This document shows positions 1-8,210 of a stretch of DNA of 14,527 nt, piece after piece; the first letter of the stretch is position 1, and each line of letters starts with the position of its first letter. The stretch lies in assembly GCA_021794255.1 (NCBI GenBank), contig JAJYRF010000040.1, positions 1 through 14,527 on the forward strand. Reading direction: 5' to 3'. The notes under the pieces were generated by a model. It did no database searches. It was not told where the DNA came from and saw only the letters and a program-made list of their open reading frames with translations. Origin of the DNA: a bacterium. GTDB lineage: Bacteria; SZUA-79; Acidulodesulfobacterales; Acidulodesulfobacteraceae. The translations under genes and the position numbers were made by a program.

Positions 1-252
1 AAGGTTAGACAGCCTGACAATAAAGGTTGGAGAACTTGCCGAAGCGCAGATAAGAACGGAAAAAAGGTTAGACAGCCTGACAATAAAGGTTGGAGAACTT
101 GCCGAAGCGCAGATAAGAACGGAAAAAAGGTTAGACAGCCTGACAATAAAGGTTGGAGAACTTGCCGAAGCGCAGATAAGAACGGAAAAAAGGTTAGACA
201 GCCTGACAATAAAGGTTGGAGAACTTGCCGAAGCGCAGATAAGAACGGAAAA
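1..252 (+). repeat. Four perfect in-frame copies of a 63-bp tandem repeat
   Basis: Copies lie at 1-63, 64-126, 127-189 and 190-252 and show no base differences. The unit is 21 codons, so copy-number change keeps the frame. The array starts at the window edge, so the true number is unknown. A diverged continuation (EIKGLAKQVGGL) follows at 254-289. Confidence 0.97.
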
Positions 253-691
253 AGAGATAAAGGGTCTTGCAAAACAAGTAGGAGGTTTATCTATGGCTGT
301 AGGTTATGGTATAGAGGATAATTATATTCCGATAATGGATGATTTTGTTTTAAAACAGTATGGAGTTGAAGCTAAAACAGTGGAAAGAAAATTTATAGAA
401 TACAAAGACGGCACATATGATGAAATAAACCTTTATATAGAAGGTGAAACAGATGGCAAAAAGATATATATTATCGGAGAATCAAAAGCTCAACCCGGCA
501 AAAAAGATTTTGATAGATTTGATACAATGCTTAAGAGATTTAAAAATAACTTTAATACCGACTTAAAGGCATTTATTATAGGATATCAATTCTCCCCTGA
601 AGTAGAAAAATATGCCAAAGCTGAATACCCCAACATTGATTTTTTTAAAACATATCAGATAGAACGTATAGCAAAAAAAGCTGCGGTTTAA
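2..691 (+). CDS. Coiled-coil protein with C-terminal PD-(D/E)XK-like nuclease domain, 5' end off window
   Basis: The frame is open from the first base, so the Met at 293 is internal and the gene starts left of the window. The visible N-terminal part is four identical 21-residue units (three heptads each, hydrophobics at L2, L5, V9, L12, I17), an ideal coiled coil. A short link follows, then a compact domain of about 130 residues. Counting from the Met at 293, that domain has D43 in YDEINLYIEG and E63-S-K65 in IIGESKAQPG, the D...ExK pattern of restriction-endonuclease-like folds, then a basic helix and IIGYQFSPEVEKYA. This organisation matches the widespread bacterial and archaeal DUF3782-like proteins, whose function is not established. 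It is the only plus-strand gene and is convergent with nadB, 23 bp apart. Fold assignment is by motif only; nuclease activity is inference. Confidence 0.75.
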   Translation, partial: RLDSLTIKVGELAEAQIRTEKRLDSLTIKVGELAEAQIRTEKRLDSLTIKVGELAEAQIRTEKRLDSLTIKVGELAEAQIRTEKEIKGLAKQVGGLSMAVGYGIEDNYIPIMDDFVLKQYGVEAKTVERKFIEYKDGTYDEINLYIEGETDGKKIYIIGESKAQPGKKDFDRFDTMLKRFKNNFNTDLKAFIIGYQFSPEVEKYAKAEYPNIDFFKTYQIERIAKKAAV

Positions 692-714
692 TACTTATTT
701 TAATAAAAAATTAA

Positions 715-2493
715 TTATAAAACGGTAGGGTGTTTAAAATTAATATCGTCTTTGTTAGGATAATCAATGGTATAGTGCGTACCTCTTGATTCTTTTCTGA
801 GCATAGCAGAGGTTATAATTAAATTTGCAACTTCGGCAATATTTCTTAATTCTATTAAATCCGATGATATTTTAAAATTCCAGTAATATTCTTTAATTTC
901 CGTCAAAAGATTGTCTATTCTTCTTTTTGCTCTTTCAAGCCTTTTATTAGATCTTACAATACCCACATAATTCCACATCGCTCTTCTTAATTCATCCCAG
1001 TTATGAGTAATAACGATAATCTCGTCTCCGCCTTCAAGTCCAAAATCTTTCCATTCAGGAATTTCAGGTAAATTAGTCTTGCTGTTTGCAGTAATATTAT
1101 TTTTATTGCTATTATTACTATTATTGCTATAGTTGTAATTATTAATAGATTTATATTTGCTGTTTTCTTTATTATTTATTTCTATTTCTGTTTCTAGTTT
1201 TGTTTCTGTTTTATTTTTATTAATAATATTATTTGAGCTATGTCCAGTATTTCCGGATTGTAAAATATTTATTTCCCCCATTGTAGATTCATATGCTTTT
1301 TTAGCAAAAACACAACCCTCAAGAAGCGAATTGCTTGCAAGCCTATTAGCTCCATGAAGTCCTGTGTATGCAGCTTCTCCGATAGCATATAAATTTCCAA
1401 CGGAAGTTAAACCGTTTTTATCGGTTAAGACTCCTCCGCAAAGATAATGAGCCGCAGGAACAACAGGAATCCATTGTTTTGACATATCAATTCCAAAACT
1501 AAGCGTAGTTTTAAAAATATCAGGAAATCTTTTTTCTAAAAATTCTCTTGATTTATGAGTCATATCAAGATAAACACATTCGTTTCCGGTTCTTTTCATT
1601 TCAAAATCAATAGTCCTTGCAACTATATCTCTCGGCGCCAGACTTTTTAGAGGATGGACATTGTCCATAAACTGCGTCCCGTCTTTAAGCTTTAATATTC
1701 CGCCTTCGCCTCTAAGTGCTTCGGATATTAGAAATGACCTTGCTTCAGGGTGATAAAGAATAGTCGGATGAAACTGATAAAATTCCATATTTGCTATTTT
1801 TGCCCCTGTTCTATGAGCCATTGCAATTCCGTCACCTGTTGAGATATCGGGATTTGAAGTATAAAGAAAAACTTTGCCCGCTCCTCCCGTGGCAAGTACA
1901 ACAAAATCAGCGCTGACTGTTTTCACCGCATTTGTTGTTTTATCTAAAAAATAAGCTCCAAGAACTCTATCGATTTTGTCTTTATTTTTATTGTTTAATT
2001 TTTTTAATTTATTAGATGTAATTAAATCAATAGCAATATGATTTTCATAAATTGAAATATTGTTTTTTTGTCTTGAATTTTCAACTAAAGCTCTTTCTAT
2101 TTCTCTTCCTGTTATGTCCCCTGCATGTAATACCCTTCTTTGAGAATGTCCGCCTTCTCTGCCTAAATCAAAAGTTTCTTCATTTTCTTTATATCTAGCA
2201 AAATTAACTCCCCAGTTTAAAAGATCTTCAACAACGGCAGGACCTTCTTCAACAACCATTCTTACAACTTCTTCGTTGCAAATACCGTCTCCGGCAATTA
2301 AAGTATCTTTTACATGAAGATCTACCGAATCTTTAAAATTAGTAACAGCCGCTAGTCCGCCTTGAGCATAATTTGTGTTAGATTCAGCTTCTTCTTTTTT
2401 AGTAAAAATACCTACGGATATATTTTCCGGATATCTATTTGCAAGACTTAATCCCGCGATTCCCGAACCTATAATTAATATATTGAAATGCAT
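715..2493 (-). CDS. nadB: L-aspartate oxidase (quinolinate synthase system)
   Basis: FAD-dependent cytosolic enzyme oxidising L-aspartate to iminoaspartate, which NadA converts to quinolinate for NAD synthesis. Visible are the N-terminal dinucleotide motif IIGSGIAGLS (7-16), SNTNYAQGG (38-46), REGGHSQRRVLHAGD (112-126, with the aspartate-oxidase Glu at 113), EFYQFHPT with H242, LAPRD with R288, PAAHY with H349, and GANRLASNSLLEG with R384. These correspond to the catalytic and substrate residues known from E. coli NadB. The 592 residues exceed the usual 530-550 because of an Asn-rich insert (about 407-475) between the FAD domain and the C-terminal helical domain. A TAAGG ribosome site precedes the ATG. 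It is last in the cluster, 9 bp after the lipoprotein gene; nadA and nadC are not in the window. Confidence 0.96.
   Translation of the reverse strand: MHFNILIIGSGIAGLSLANRYPENISVGIFTKKEEAESNTNYAQGGLAAVTNFKDSVDLHVKDTLIAGDGICNEEVVRMVVEEGPAVVEDLLNWGVNFARYKENEETFDLGREGGHSQRRVLHAGDITGREIERALVENSRQKNNISIYENHIAIDLITSNKLKKLNNKNKDKIDRVLGAYFLDKTTNAVKTVSADFVVLATGGAGKVFLYTSNPDISTGDGIAMAHRTGAKIANMEFYQFHPTILYHPEARSFLISEALRGEGGILKLKDGTQFMDNVHPLKSLAPRDIVARTIDFEMKRTGNECVYLDMTHKSREFLEKRFPDIFKTTLSFGIDMSKQWIPVVPAAHYLCGGVLTDKNGLTSVGNLYAIGEAAYTGLHGANRLASNSLLEGCVFAKKAYESTMGEINILQSGNTGHSSNNIINKNKTETKLETEIEINNKENSKYKSINNYNYSNNSNNSNKNNITANSKTNLPEIPEWKDFGLEGGDEIIVITHNWDELRRAMWNYVGIVRSNKRLERAKRRIDNLLTEIKEYYWNFKISSDLIELRNIAEVANLIITSAMLRKESRGTHYTIDYPNKDDINFKHPTVL
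1069..1272 (-). repeat. Asn/Ser-rich low-complexity insert within nadB
   Basis: Encodes about residues 408-475 of NadB, dominated by N, S, K, T and E with runs such as YSNNSNNSNKNN. The DNA is built from degenerate AAT/AAC/AGC triplets. It separates two well-conserved domains and has no counterpart in ordinary NadB. Confidence 0.85.
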
Positions 2494-2502
2494 TCTGCAA
2501 CC

Positions 2503-3201
2503 TTAATTTTTAATCGGAGTCAAATTCCATTTTAAATTAGCCCGCCCTTTCACTCCTGTGATAATCAGTTTTAACCATTTAGTTTTTCTAGTAATCATCA
2601 ATTCTTTTTTCTTTTTGTCGTAATATCTCGGGAATTCTATAATATATTGTTTTGACCATTTTGTAATATAAGGAAAAAAAGCTTTTAAAAATGCTCTTTT
2701 CTGTTCTGCGGGTTTTATTTTTAAAGGTAAAACATTTTCTTTTTTATTATTAGATAAATATATCATCCATATAGAACGATTTGAATCAAAATTATTATAT
2801 CTTATGTTTGGAGTATAAACAGAAATAAAAAATTTAACATATTTATTAGATTGTCTGTATAATTTATTAAGTTTTCTTTTAAATGTTTTTTTATTAAGCA
2901 AATAATATTCTGAATATTTTTTTGCATAAGCATAAATAAAGGCGTTATTAAAATAAGTAGCTCTTAAAAACATAACTGTGCTGAGCTTATTATAATTATA
3001 TACATTTATTTTTTTAGTCGCATAGTTTAAGACCGATTTATAATTATTATTTTTTGGCGCAACGTAGCCTTTATGAATAATAAGTTTATAAGCAATAGGT
3101 TTTTTATTTTTTTTTAAAATAAGGGAACAGCCGGATAAGCCAAAACTTATAAAAGAAACAATAAACAAAAATAACAATGTTATATAAAATCTTTTTTTCA
3201 T
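2503..3201 (-). CDS. Predicted lipoprotein of unknown function
   Basis: I do not recognise the family. The 232-residue product begins MKKRFY, followed by a hydrophobic segment and a lipobox LSGC (22-25), so lipid attachment at C25 and an envelope location are expected. The mature part is very rich in Lys, Tyr, Asn and Ile, with no cysteines beyond the lipobox and no obvious enzyme motif. A repeated feature is short aromatic-basic stretches (YAYAKKYSEYYLL, IIEFPRYYDKKKKEL), suggesting a compact beta-rich or mixed fold. It lies 25 bp after pyrE and 9 bp before nadB, so it is probably co-transcribed with biosynthetic genes, but that does not indicate a role. Confidence 0.7.
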   Translation of the reverse strand: MKKRFYITLLFLFIVSFISFGLSGCSLILKKNKKPIAYKLIIHKGYVAPKNNNYKSVLNYATKKINVYNYNKLSTVMFLRATYFNNAFIYAYAKKYSEYYLLNKKTFKRKLNKLYRQSNKYVKFFISVYTPNIRYNNFDSNRSIWMIYLSNNKKENVLPLKIKPAEQKRAFLKAFFPYITKWSKQYIIEFPRYYDKKKKELMITRKTKWLKLIITGVKGRANLKWNLTPIKN

Positions 3202-3226
3202 TATTTTATTTGATATTAATTATTTG

Positions 3227-3847
3227 TTAATTATTATTTATAATATCAGCCTTTATAAATAGCGAAATTAATTCAATGCCCTTTTCTTTTAAATTTTCTT
3301 TTCCGCCTTCTTCTCTATCCACAATACAAATGGCGTTTTTTACAATATAACCTTCATTTCTTGCATTTTCAACAGCTTTTAAGATAGAGCCGCCCGTTGT
3401 AACGACATCTTCCACTATCATTATTTTAGCGTCTTTATGTAAAAATTGCATAGGCTCAATCATATTCTCTTTTCCGTAGCCTTTTTTTTCTTTTCTTATA
3501 ACAACCGATTTTAAGGGATTCCCGTCTAAAAAACTGTTTGTCAGAATAGAAGAAATTAAAGGTATACCTCCCACAGGTACGCCTGCAATCACATCAAACG
3601 CCAATTTGCTTTTAAAAACTTTAAGTTCTTCATAAAATATTCTGCCGATATAATAAAGATAATCTCCGTCAAAAGAAATTCTTCTCAAATCAATATAAAA
3701 ATCGCTCTTTCTTCCCGAGACTAAAGTAAATTCTTTTTTTTCATAGCATAATGTTTTTATTGCATTTAAAACTTTTAATCTTACTTCGTCAATGCTTACA
3801 TTTAAAATGTTTGCATCTAATAAATTATTTAAATTATTATTGCGCAT
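3227..3847 (-). CDS. pyrE: Orotate phosphoribosyltransferase
   Basis: Transfers phosphoribose from PRPP to orotate to give OMP in de novo pyrimidine synthesis. The 206-residue product has the family's N-terminal FTLVSGRKSDFYIDLRRIS (40-58), the flexible catalytic loop IRKEKKGYGKE (117-127), and the PRPP-binding signature MIVEDVVTTGGS (143-154). Length is normal for bacterial PyrE. The first 15 or so residues are Asn-rich (MRNNNLNNLLDANIL), a mild form of the Asn enrichment seen in neighbouring genes. No clear Shine-Dalgarno precedes the ATG. It follows purF by 116 bp of AT-rich DNA, so it may have its own promoter. No other pyr gene is in the window. Confidence 0.95.
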   Translation of the reverse strand: MRNNNLNNLLDANILNVSIDEVRLKVLNAIKTLCYEKKEFTLVSGRKSDFYIDLRRISFDGDYLYYIGRIFYEELKVFKSKLAFDVIAGVPVGGIPLISSILTNSFLDGNPLKSVVIRKEKKGYGKENMIEPMQFLHKDAKIMIVEDVVTTGGSILKAVENARNEGYIVKNAICIVDREEGGKENLKEKGIELISLFIKADIINNN

Positions 3848-3963
3848 TATTTTATTTATTTTTAATATCTATTTTATTATATTTTTAATTATGATTTATT
3901 AAGCTAACCTATTGTTTTTTAAACTTTTTATAGTTTTTTTAAAATAGCCGTATTGAAATTATA

Positions 3964-5370
3964 TCAAATAATTTCTTTACTGAATAATTTTAATTGACCG
4001 TAATAATCATTTTCATTTTCAATTTCTTCAGGATAAGCTCCGGAAAAACATGCTTCGCAAAAATTAACTTCATTTCCGACAACTTTTCTTAATCCTTCTA
4101 AAGTCAAAAATTTTGTAGTCGTAGCGCCTAATTTTTCATTTATTTCTTCTTCGGAATATTTTGACGCCATAAGTTCTTCTTTCACCGGCGTATCTATACC
4201 ATAATAGCACGGAGAAGAAACCATAGGAGAACTCAAACGGAGATGTATTTCTTTAGCTCCTGCAGCTTTCAGCATATCCACTATTTTTTTAGATGTTGTC
4301 CCTCTTACCACTGAATCGTCGACTACAATGACTTTTTTTCCTTCTATTACATCTAAAACAGGATTAAGTTTAATTTTTACTCCAAAATTTCTTATCGCTC
4401 TTTTAGGTTCTATAAAAGTTCTGCCAACATAATGGTTTCTTGTAAAACCCATTTCAAACGGAATACCCGATTCTTTTGAATACCCTAATGCGGCGGGAAC
4501 TCCGGAATCGGGGACGGCTATAACAATATCGGCGTCGATAAACGCTTCTTTTGCCAGCTGTCTTCCCATTTCACTGCGGATTTTATAAATTGATTGACCA
4601 TTATATATGCTATCCGGTCTTGAAAAATAAATTAATTCAAAAACACAATATGAATTCTTTTTCCGTTCAAACGGAAAAAAACTTTTCATTCCTTCGCTAT
4701 TGACAAGAATAACCTCTCCTGGTTTAACATCGCGTATATATTTTGCATTTATTAAATCTAAACTGCACGTTTCAGAGGCAAAAACAACAGAACCTTCAAG
4801 TTCTCCGATAACTAAAGGACGAAAACCGAAAGGGTCTCTTGCGGCGAGCATTTCATTTTCAGACAAAAATAAAAATGAATAAGCGCCTTTAACTTTTTCT
4901 AATGAGCTAATAACTCTGTCAACTAAAAATCTTTCTTTTGAAGAAGCGATTAAATGAATAATAACTTCCGTATCAGAACTTGAATAAAATATAGAACCTT
5001 TCTCTTCCAGTTCTTTCTTAAGAATATTTGCATTGGTTAAATTTCCGTTATGCGCAACGGAAATAGAACCATAATAATAATCTGCAATAAGCGGCTGCGC
5101 ATTTTTAATTAAAGTTTCTCCTGAAGTGGAATATCTGACATGTCCTATAGCATGTTTACCTTTTATCTTGCTAAGAGTAGCTTCGTTAAATACATCATTA
5201 ACTAAACCTAAATTTTTATGGAAGTATACATTGCAGTTATCAGATGATGTAATTCCGCATGATTCCTGTCCTCTATGCTGCAGCGCATATAAACCTAAAT
5301 ATGTTATATTTGTAGATTCTTCATGGTTATAAATACCGAATACTCCACATTCTTCGCTAATTTCTTCCAT
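3964..5370 (-). CDS. purF: Amidophosphoribosyltransferase, Fe-S type
   Basis: Catalyses the first committed purine step: PRPP plus glutamine to phosphoribosylamine. The seven-residue leader MEEISEE precedes C8-GVFGI, the N-terminal nucleophile of the Ntn glutaminase domain once the propeptide is removed. HRGQES (32-37) and the NGN at 108-110 complete the glutaminase site. The phosphoribosyltransferase half carries VIVVDDSVVRGTTS (347-360). Four cysteines, C242, C388, C438 and C441 (CEAC), sit where the B. subtilis type ligates a [4Fe-4S] cluster, so this should be the oxygen-labile form processed on cluster insertion. The 468-residue length is normal. A weak AAGAA precedes the ATG. The 272-bp gap to purL upstream makes separate control possible. 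Confidence 0.97.
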   Translation of the reverse strand: MEEISEECGVFGIYNHEESTNITYLGLYALQHRGQESCGITSSDNCNVYFHKNLGLVNDVFNEATLSKIKGKHAIGHVRYSTSGETLIKNAQPLIADYYYGSISVAHNGNLTNANILKKELEEKGSIFYSSSDTEVIIHLIASSKERFLVDRVISSLEKVKGAYSFLFLSENEMLAARDPFGFRPLVIGELEGSVVFASETCSLDLINAKYIRDVKPGEVILVNSEGMKSFFPFERKKNSYCVFELIYFSRPDSIYNGQSIYKIRSEMGRQLAKEAFIDADIVIAVPDSGVPAALGYSKESGIPFEMGFTRNHYVGRTFIEPKRAIRNFGVKIKLNPVLDVIEGKKVIVVDDSVVRGTTSKKIVDMLKAAGAKEIHLRLSSPMVSSPCYYGIDTPVKEELMASKYSEEEINEKLGATTTKFLTLEGLRKVVGNEVNFCEACFSGAYPEEIENENDYYGQLKLFSKEII

Positions 5371-5459
5371 TTTCTTAATTTTATTAATATTTGAGTTAAA
5401 ATGCTATAATAAATTTTATTATTATAAATTATATAAATATTAATATAAATAATAAACTG

Positions 5460-5509
5460 CTCTTTAATAAATTTAATAAATTATTAAATAAATTTAATAA
5501 ATTAAAGAG
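5460..5509. repeat. Inverted repeat enclosing a 17-bp direct repeat
   Basis: Nine-base arms CTCTTTAAT (5460-5468) and ATTAAAGAG (5501-5509) are perfectly complementary. Between and overlapping them the 17-mer ATAAATTTAATAAATTA occurs twice, at 5467-5483 and 5488-5504, a 21-bp period. It abuts the GC-rich island on the purL side, about 90 bp upstream of purF. Confidence 0.6.
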
Positions 5510-5604
5510 GCGGGCAGCCTAAGGGCTGCTATAAACCGTACCTGTTTCATCGTATGGCAACTTCTTCAAAACAATTAGATGATGAATTACTTAAATATAT
5601 ATAA
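5507..5604. other. GC-richer island between purL and purF: candidate structured RNA or small-ORF remnant
   Basis: In an otherwise almost pure A/T spacer, about 60 bases are near half G+C. GCAGCC (5515-5520) and GGCTGC (5524-5529) form a six-base-pair stem with loop TAA plus one G, on either strand. On the plus strand the frame 5506-5604 is open with coding-like composition, ending with a possible ATG start at 5554 for MATSSKQLDDELLKYI and a TAA at 5602-5604. On the minus strand a frame reads LKKLPYDETGTVYSSP. I cannot match either to a known family. Its position upstream of purF would allow a leader or regulatory RNA role, but no riboswitch consensus fits. Confidence 0.35.
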
Positions 5605-5642
5605 TCTATAAAATATATAATAAACTTTAAGACAATATTTTT

Positions 5643-8210
5643 TTAATTGTATTCAAATAATTTTTCTATAACTTTATAATAACTGTCTTTTATTGTATCA
5701 CTTTTTAGTTCTATTGTGTTATTAAATTTTATAATATCTATTGCTGTTTTGCCTATTTTTTCAATTTCAATATCCGCATTTTTTGCCAATTCGTAAATTT
5801 TATTTTCATCCGAAGGGTCTGCGCTTATAACAAAGGCTTGTTCAAATTCCGAAAACAAAAGCATATCGTTTCTTAATGAAGTTTTATTCATTTCTGTAAT
5901 TACTCCTAAATTTTTATTTAATTTCGATGAAATTGCCGGCTCAGCCAAAGCTGTAAAAAGACCGCCTTCGCTAATATCAGATGCGCTTTTTAACAATCTT
6001 TCGCTGATTAAATCCCTTAAACAACTCTGAAGTTTTAATTCATAATCAATATCAATAGTCAGCGGTTCCTGCATGAAATCATTATGGACAAGCTCCATAA
6101 ATAAGCTTCCGCCTAAATTGCCCAAAAGTCGTCCGAGCAAATAAATATCGTCTCCTATGTCTTTAAAATGCGAAGTAATTGCTTTATTGACATCGTCTAT
6201 ATAGCCTACCATAGCTATTACAGGGGTAGGATAAATTTTTCCGGCTCCTGCCGTTTCATTATACAAACTAACATTACCGCTGACTGCAGGAGTATTAAAT
6301 TTTATAGCGGCGTCGGCAATACCTCTTATGGCTTCTTTAAATTGCCACATAATTTCAGGATCTTCTGGGCTGGCAAAATTAAGGCAGTCTGTTATAGCGG
6401 TAGGCGTTCCTCCGCTTGCTGAAATATTACGGGCGCATTCTATTACTGCAAGCATCGCGCCTTTATAGGGATTTAAATAACAATATTTTGAATTACAGTT
6501 AGAATTTAGCAATATTCCTTTATTACTATTGTTATTGCTATTACTATTGCTAATATTAATGTTGCTATTGCTATTATTTATACCGTTATTTATATTTTTA
6601 ATACTGCCTGCATTATCTTTTTTTTCATTACCGGTCAAATAGACAAACTGTTTATATCTTAATACGGCGCATGATGAACCGGGTCCTATTATTGTATTTG
6701 TTCCTATCTGATAATCATATTGCCGATAAATAAAATGCTTTGATGCAATATTGGGATGAGATATTATTCTTTCCGCGATAGAATTAAAATTTTTAGGCAT
6801 TCTGTAATCATCGGGAGAAAATTGTTTTATATTTTTTCTATAGGACGGAATCGCTGAAGGTCTATCGTAAGAAGGACCGTTTACAACGGCTTCAACAGAT
6901 AAAGTTTGATACGGTTTAGATTTATAATTAAATTTTATGACCTTTTCTTTGATGACTTCGCCTATAACAACGCAGTTTAAATCCCATTTTGCGAATATTT
7001 TTTCAAGTTCTTTATAATTTTCTTTTTTGCATGCCAGAAGCATTCTTTCCTGAGATTCTGAAAGCATAATATCAATAGGCGTCATTTCTGAAGCTCTTAA
7101 AGGAATTTTATCCAGATCAAAAATCATACCTTTGTCACTATTTTCGGACATTTCAAAGGAAGAACTGGTTAATCCCGCCGCTCCCATATCCTGAATTGAA
7201 ACAATAAGCTTTTTATCCATTGCTTCAAGACATGCTTCAAGAAGTAATTTTTCAGTAAAAGGGTCTCCAACCTGAACGGTGCTTCTTTTTTTGTCTTTTT
7301 TTGCGTCAAATTCGCCTGAAGCCATAGTGGCTCCGTTAATTCCGTCCATTCCTGTGGCAGAACCGACATATACGACAAGATTACCTTCTTCGCATACAGA
7401 CGAAAGGAATATACCGTCTTTTTTGGCTATTCCTATTGTAAAAGCATTGACAAGTATATTGTTGTCATAACAAGAATCAAAAACAACTTCGCCGCCTATG
7501 GTAGGAACCCCCATACAATTTCCGTAAAAACCTACGCCTTTTACAACTTCTGACAAATAGTAAGGAGTTTTGGGATGATTAAAATTTCCGAATCTTAACG
7601 AATTGAGATTTGCAATAGGTCTTGCCCCCATTGTAAAAATATCGCGCATAATACCGCCCACTCCTGTAGCAGCCCCTTCAAAAGGCTCTATAAAAGACGG
7701 ATGATTATGACTTTCCATTTTAAACACAAGAACATAATCGTCGTCAAATTTTATAACTCCGGCATTTTCTCCCGGACCTATAATTACATTATCGCCTTTT
7801 GACGGCAATTTTTTTAAATGAACTTTTGAACTTTTATAGCTGCAATGTTCGGACCACATAGCCAAAAATATGCCTAACTCAAAATCATCGGGTTTTCTTT
7901 TTAAAATATCTACTATTTTTTTATATTCTTCCAAAGATAAACCTGATTGCGCATAATTTTCATCTATAATAATATCGCCGCTAATATCTGCATTGCCGCT
8001 GCCGTTATATTTATTATTCTCATTATCTTTATAATTTGCTGCGTTGTCTGAATTTGTACTGATGTTATTGATGTTATTTAGGAGATTATTGTCGTTGATA
8101 TTAATATTAATGTTGTTATCGTTATTGCCATTATTGCTATTTATGTTATTATTGCCGTTATTATTATCGTTGCAATTGCTATTGTTTTTATTATTATTAT
8201 TATTTGTCAT
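5643..8210 (-). CDS. purL: Phosphoribosylformylglycinamidine synthase subunit II (small type), with Asn-rich extensions
   Basis: ATP-dependent FGAM synthase catalytic subunit, working with PurQ and PurS. Core motifs are intact: MWSEHCSYKSSK (118-129, catalytic His 122), MESHNHPS (165-172), PTIGGEVVFD (236-245), DMGAAGL (341-347), SESQERM (384-390), ASGGTPTAITDCLNF (598-612), SGNVSLYNET (644-653) and SDISEGGL (744-751). The 855 residues exceed the usual 720-780. The excess is an Asn-rich N-terminal extension (about 1-78) and an Asn/Ser insert (about 530-575). No in-frame ATG occurs between codon 1 and M118, so the extension appears to be translated. The start lies in a 22-bp tandem repeat 52 bp after the purQ stop, with no Shine-Dalgarno. 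Confidence 0.95.
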   Translation of the reverse strand: MTNNNNNKNNSNCNDNNNGNNNINSNNGNNDNNINININDNNLLNNINNISTNSDNAANYKDNENNKYNGSGNADISGDIIIDENYAQSGLSLEEYKKIVDILKRKPDDFELGIFLAMWSEHCSYKSSKVHLKKLPSKGDNVIIGPGENAGVIKFDDDYVLVFKMESHNHPSFIEPFEGAATGVGGIMRDIFTMGARPIANLNSLRFGNFNHPKTPYYLSEVVKGVGFYGNCMGVPTIGGEVVFDSCYDNNILVNAFTIGIAKKDGIFLSSVCEEGNLVVYVGSATGMDGINGATMASGEFDAKKDKKRSTVQVGDPFTEKLLLEACLEAMDKKLIVSIQDMGAAGLTSSSFEMSENSDKGMIFDLDKIPLRASEMTPIDIMLSESQERMLLACKKENYKELEKIFAKWDLNCVVIGEVIKEKVIKFNYKSKPYQTLSVEAVVNGPSYDRPSAIPSYRKNIKQFSPDDYRMPKNFNSIAERIISHPNIASKHFIYRQYDYQIGTNTIIGPGSSCAVLRYKQFVYLTGNEKKDNAGSIKNINNGINNSNSNINISNSNSNNNSNKGILLNSNCNSKYCYLNPYKGAMLAVIECARNISASGGTPTAITDCLNFASPEDPEIMWQFKEAIRGIADAAIKFNTPAVSGNVSLYNETAGAGKIYPTPVIAMVGYIDDVNKAITSHFKDIGDDIYLLGRLLGNLGGSLFMELVHNDFMQEPLTIDIDYELKLQSCLRDLISERLLKSASDISEGGLFTALAEPAISSKLNKNLGVITEMNKTSLRNDMLLFSEFEQAFVISADPSDENKIYELAKNADIEIEKIGKTAIDIIKFNNTIELKSDTIKDSYYKVIEKLFEYN
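6486..6623 (-). repeat. Asn/Ser-rich insert in PurL
   Basis: Encodes roughly residues 530-575, with alternating Asn and Ser (NNSNSNINISNSNSNNNSN) made of AAT/AGC/AAC triplets. It falls between two AIRS-like half-domains, just before NPYKGAMLAVIECARNI, a place where a surface loop would tolerate extra length. Confidence 0.85.
7977..8210 (-). repeat. Asn-rich N-terminal extension of PurL (triplet satellite)
   Basis: Residues 1-78 are more than half asparagine with Ile, Ser, Asp and Gly. The conserved PurL region begins only at about residue 85. The DNA is degenerate AAT/AAC triplet repeat, liable to slippage. Confidence 0.85.

Noticed and set aside
1..252. CRISPR array at the left edge
   Set aside because: The repeats are directly contiguous 63-bp units without unique spacers and are translated in frame.
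293..691. A 132-residue gene starting at the ATG at 293
   Set aside because: The same frame is open back to base 2 through four in-frame repeats and the linker, so this Met is internal.
3900..3940. Terminator between purF and pyrE
   Set aside because: Only a five-base-pair stem is visible and the T-run follows on the plus strand, the wrong direction for these genes.
5515..5560. Small SRP RNA on the minus strand
   Set aside because: CAGGT-CGG and AGCAGCC match parts of the domain IV core, but the GGAA tetraloop, its closing pairs and the outer stem are missing.
5507..5604. Known riboswitch (purine, PRPP/guanidine, ZTP or SAM) upstream of purF
   Set aside because: None of the conserved cores I can recall for these classes is present on either strand.
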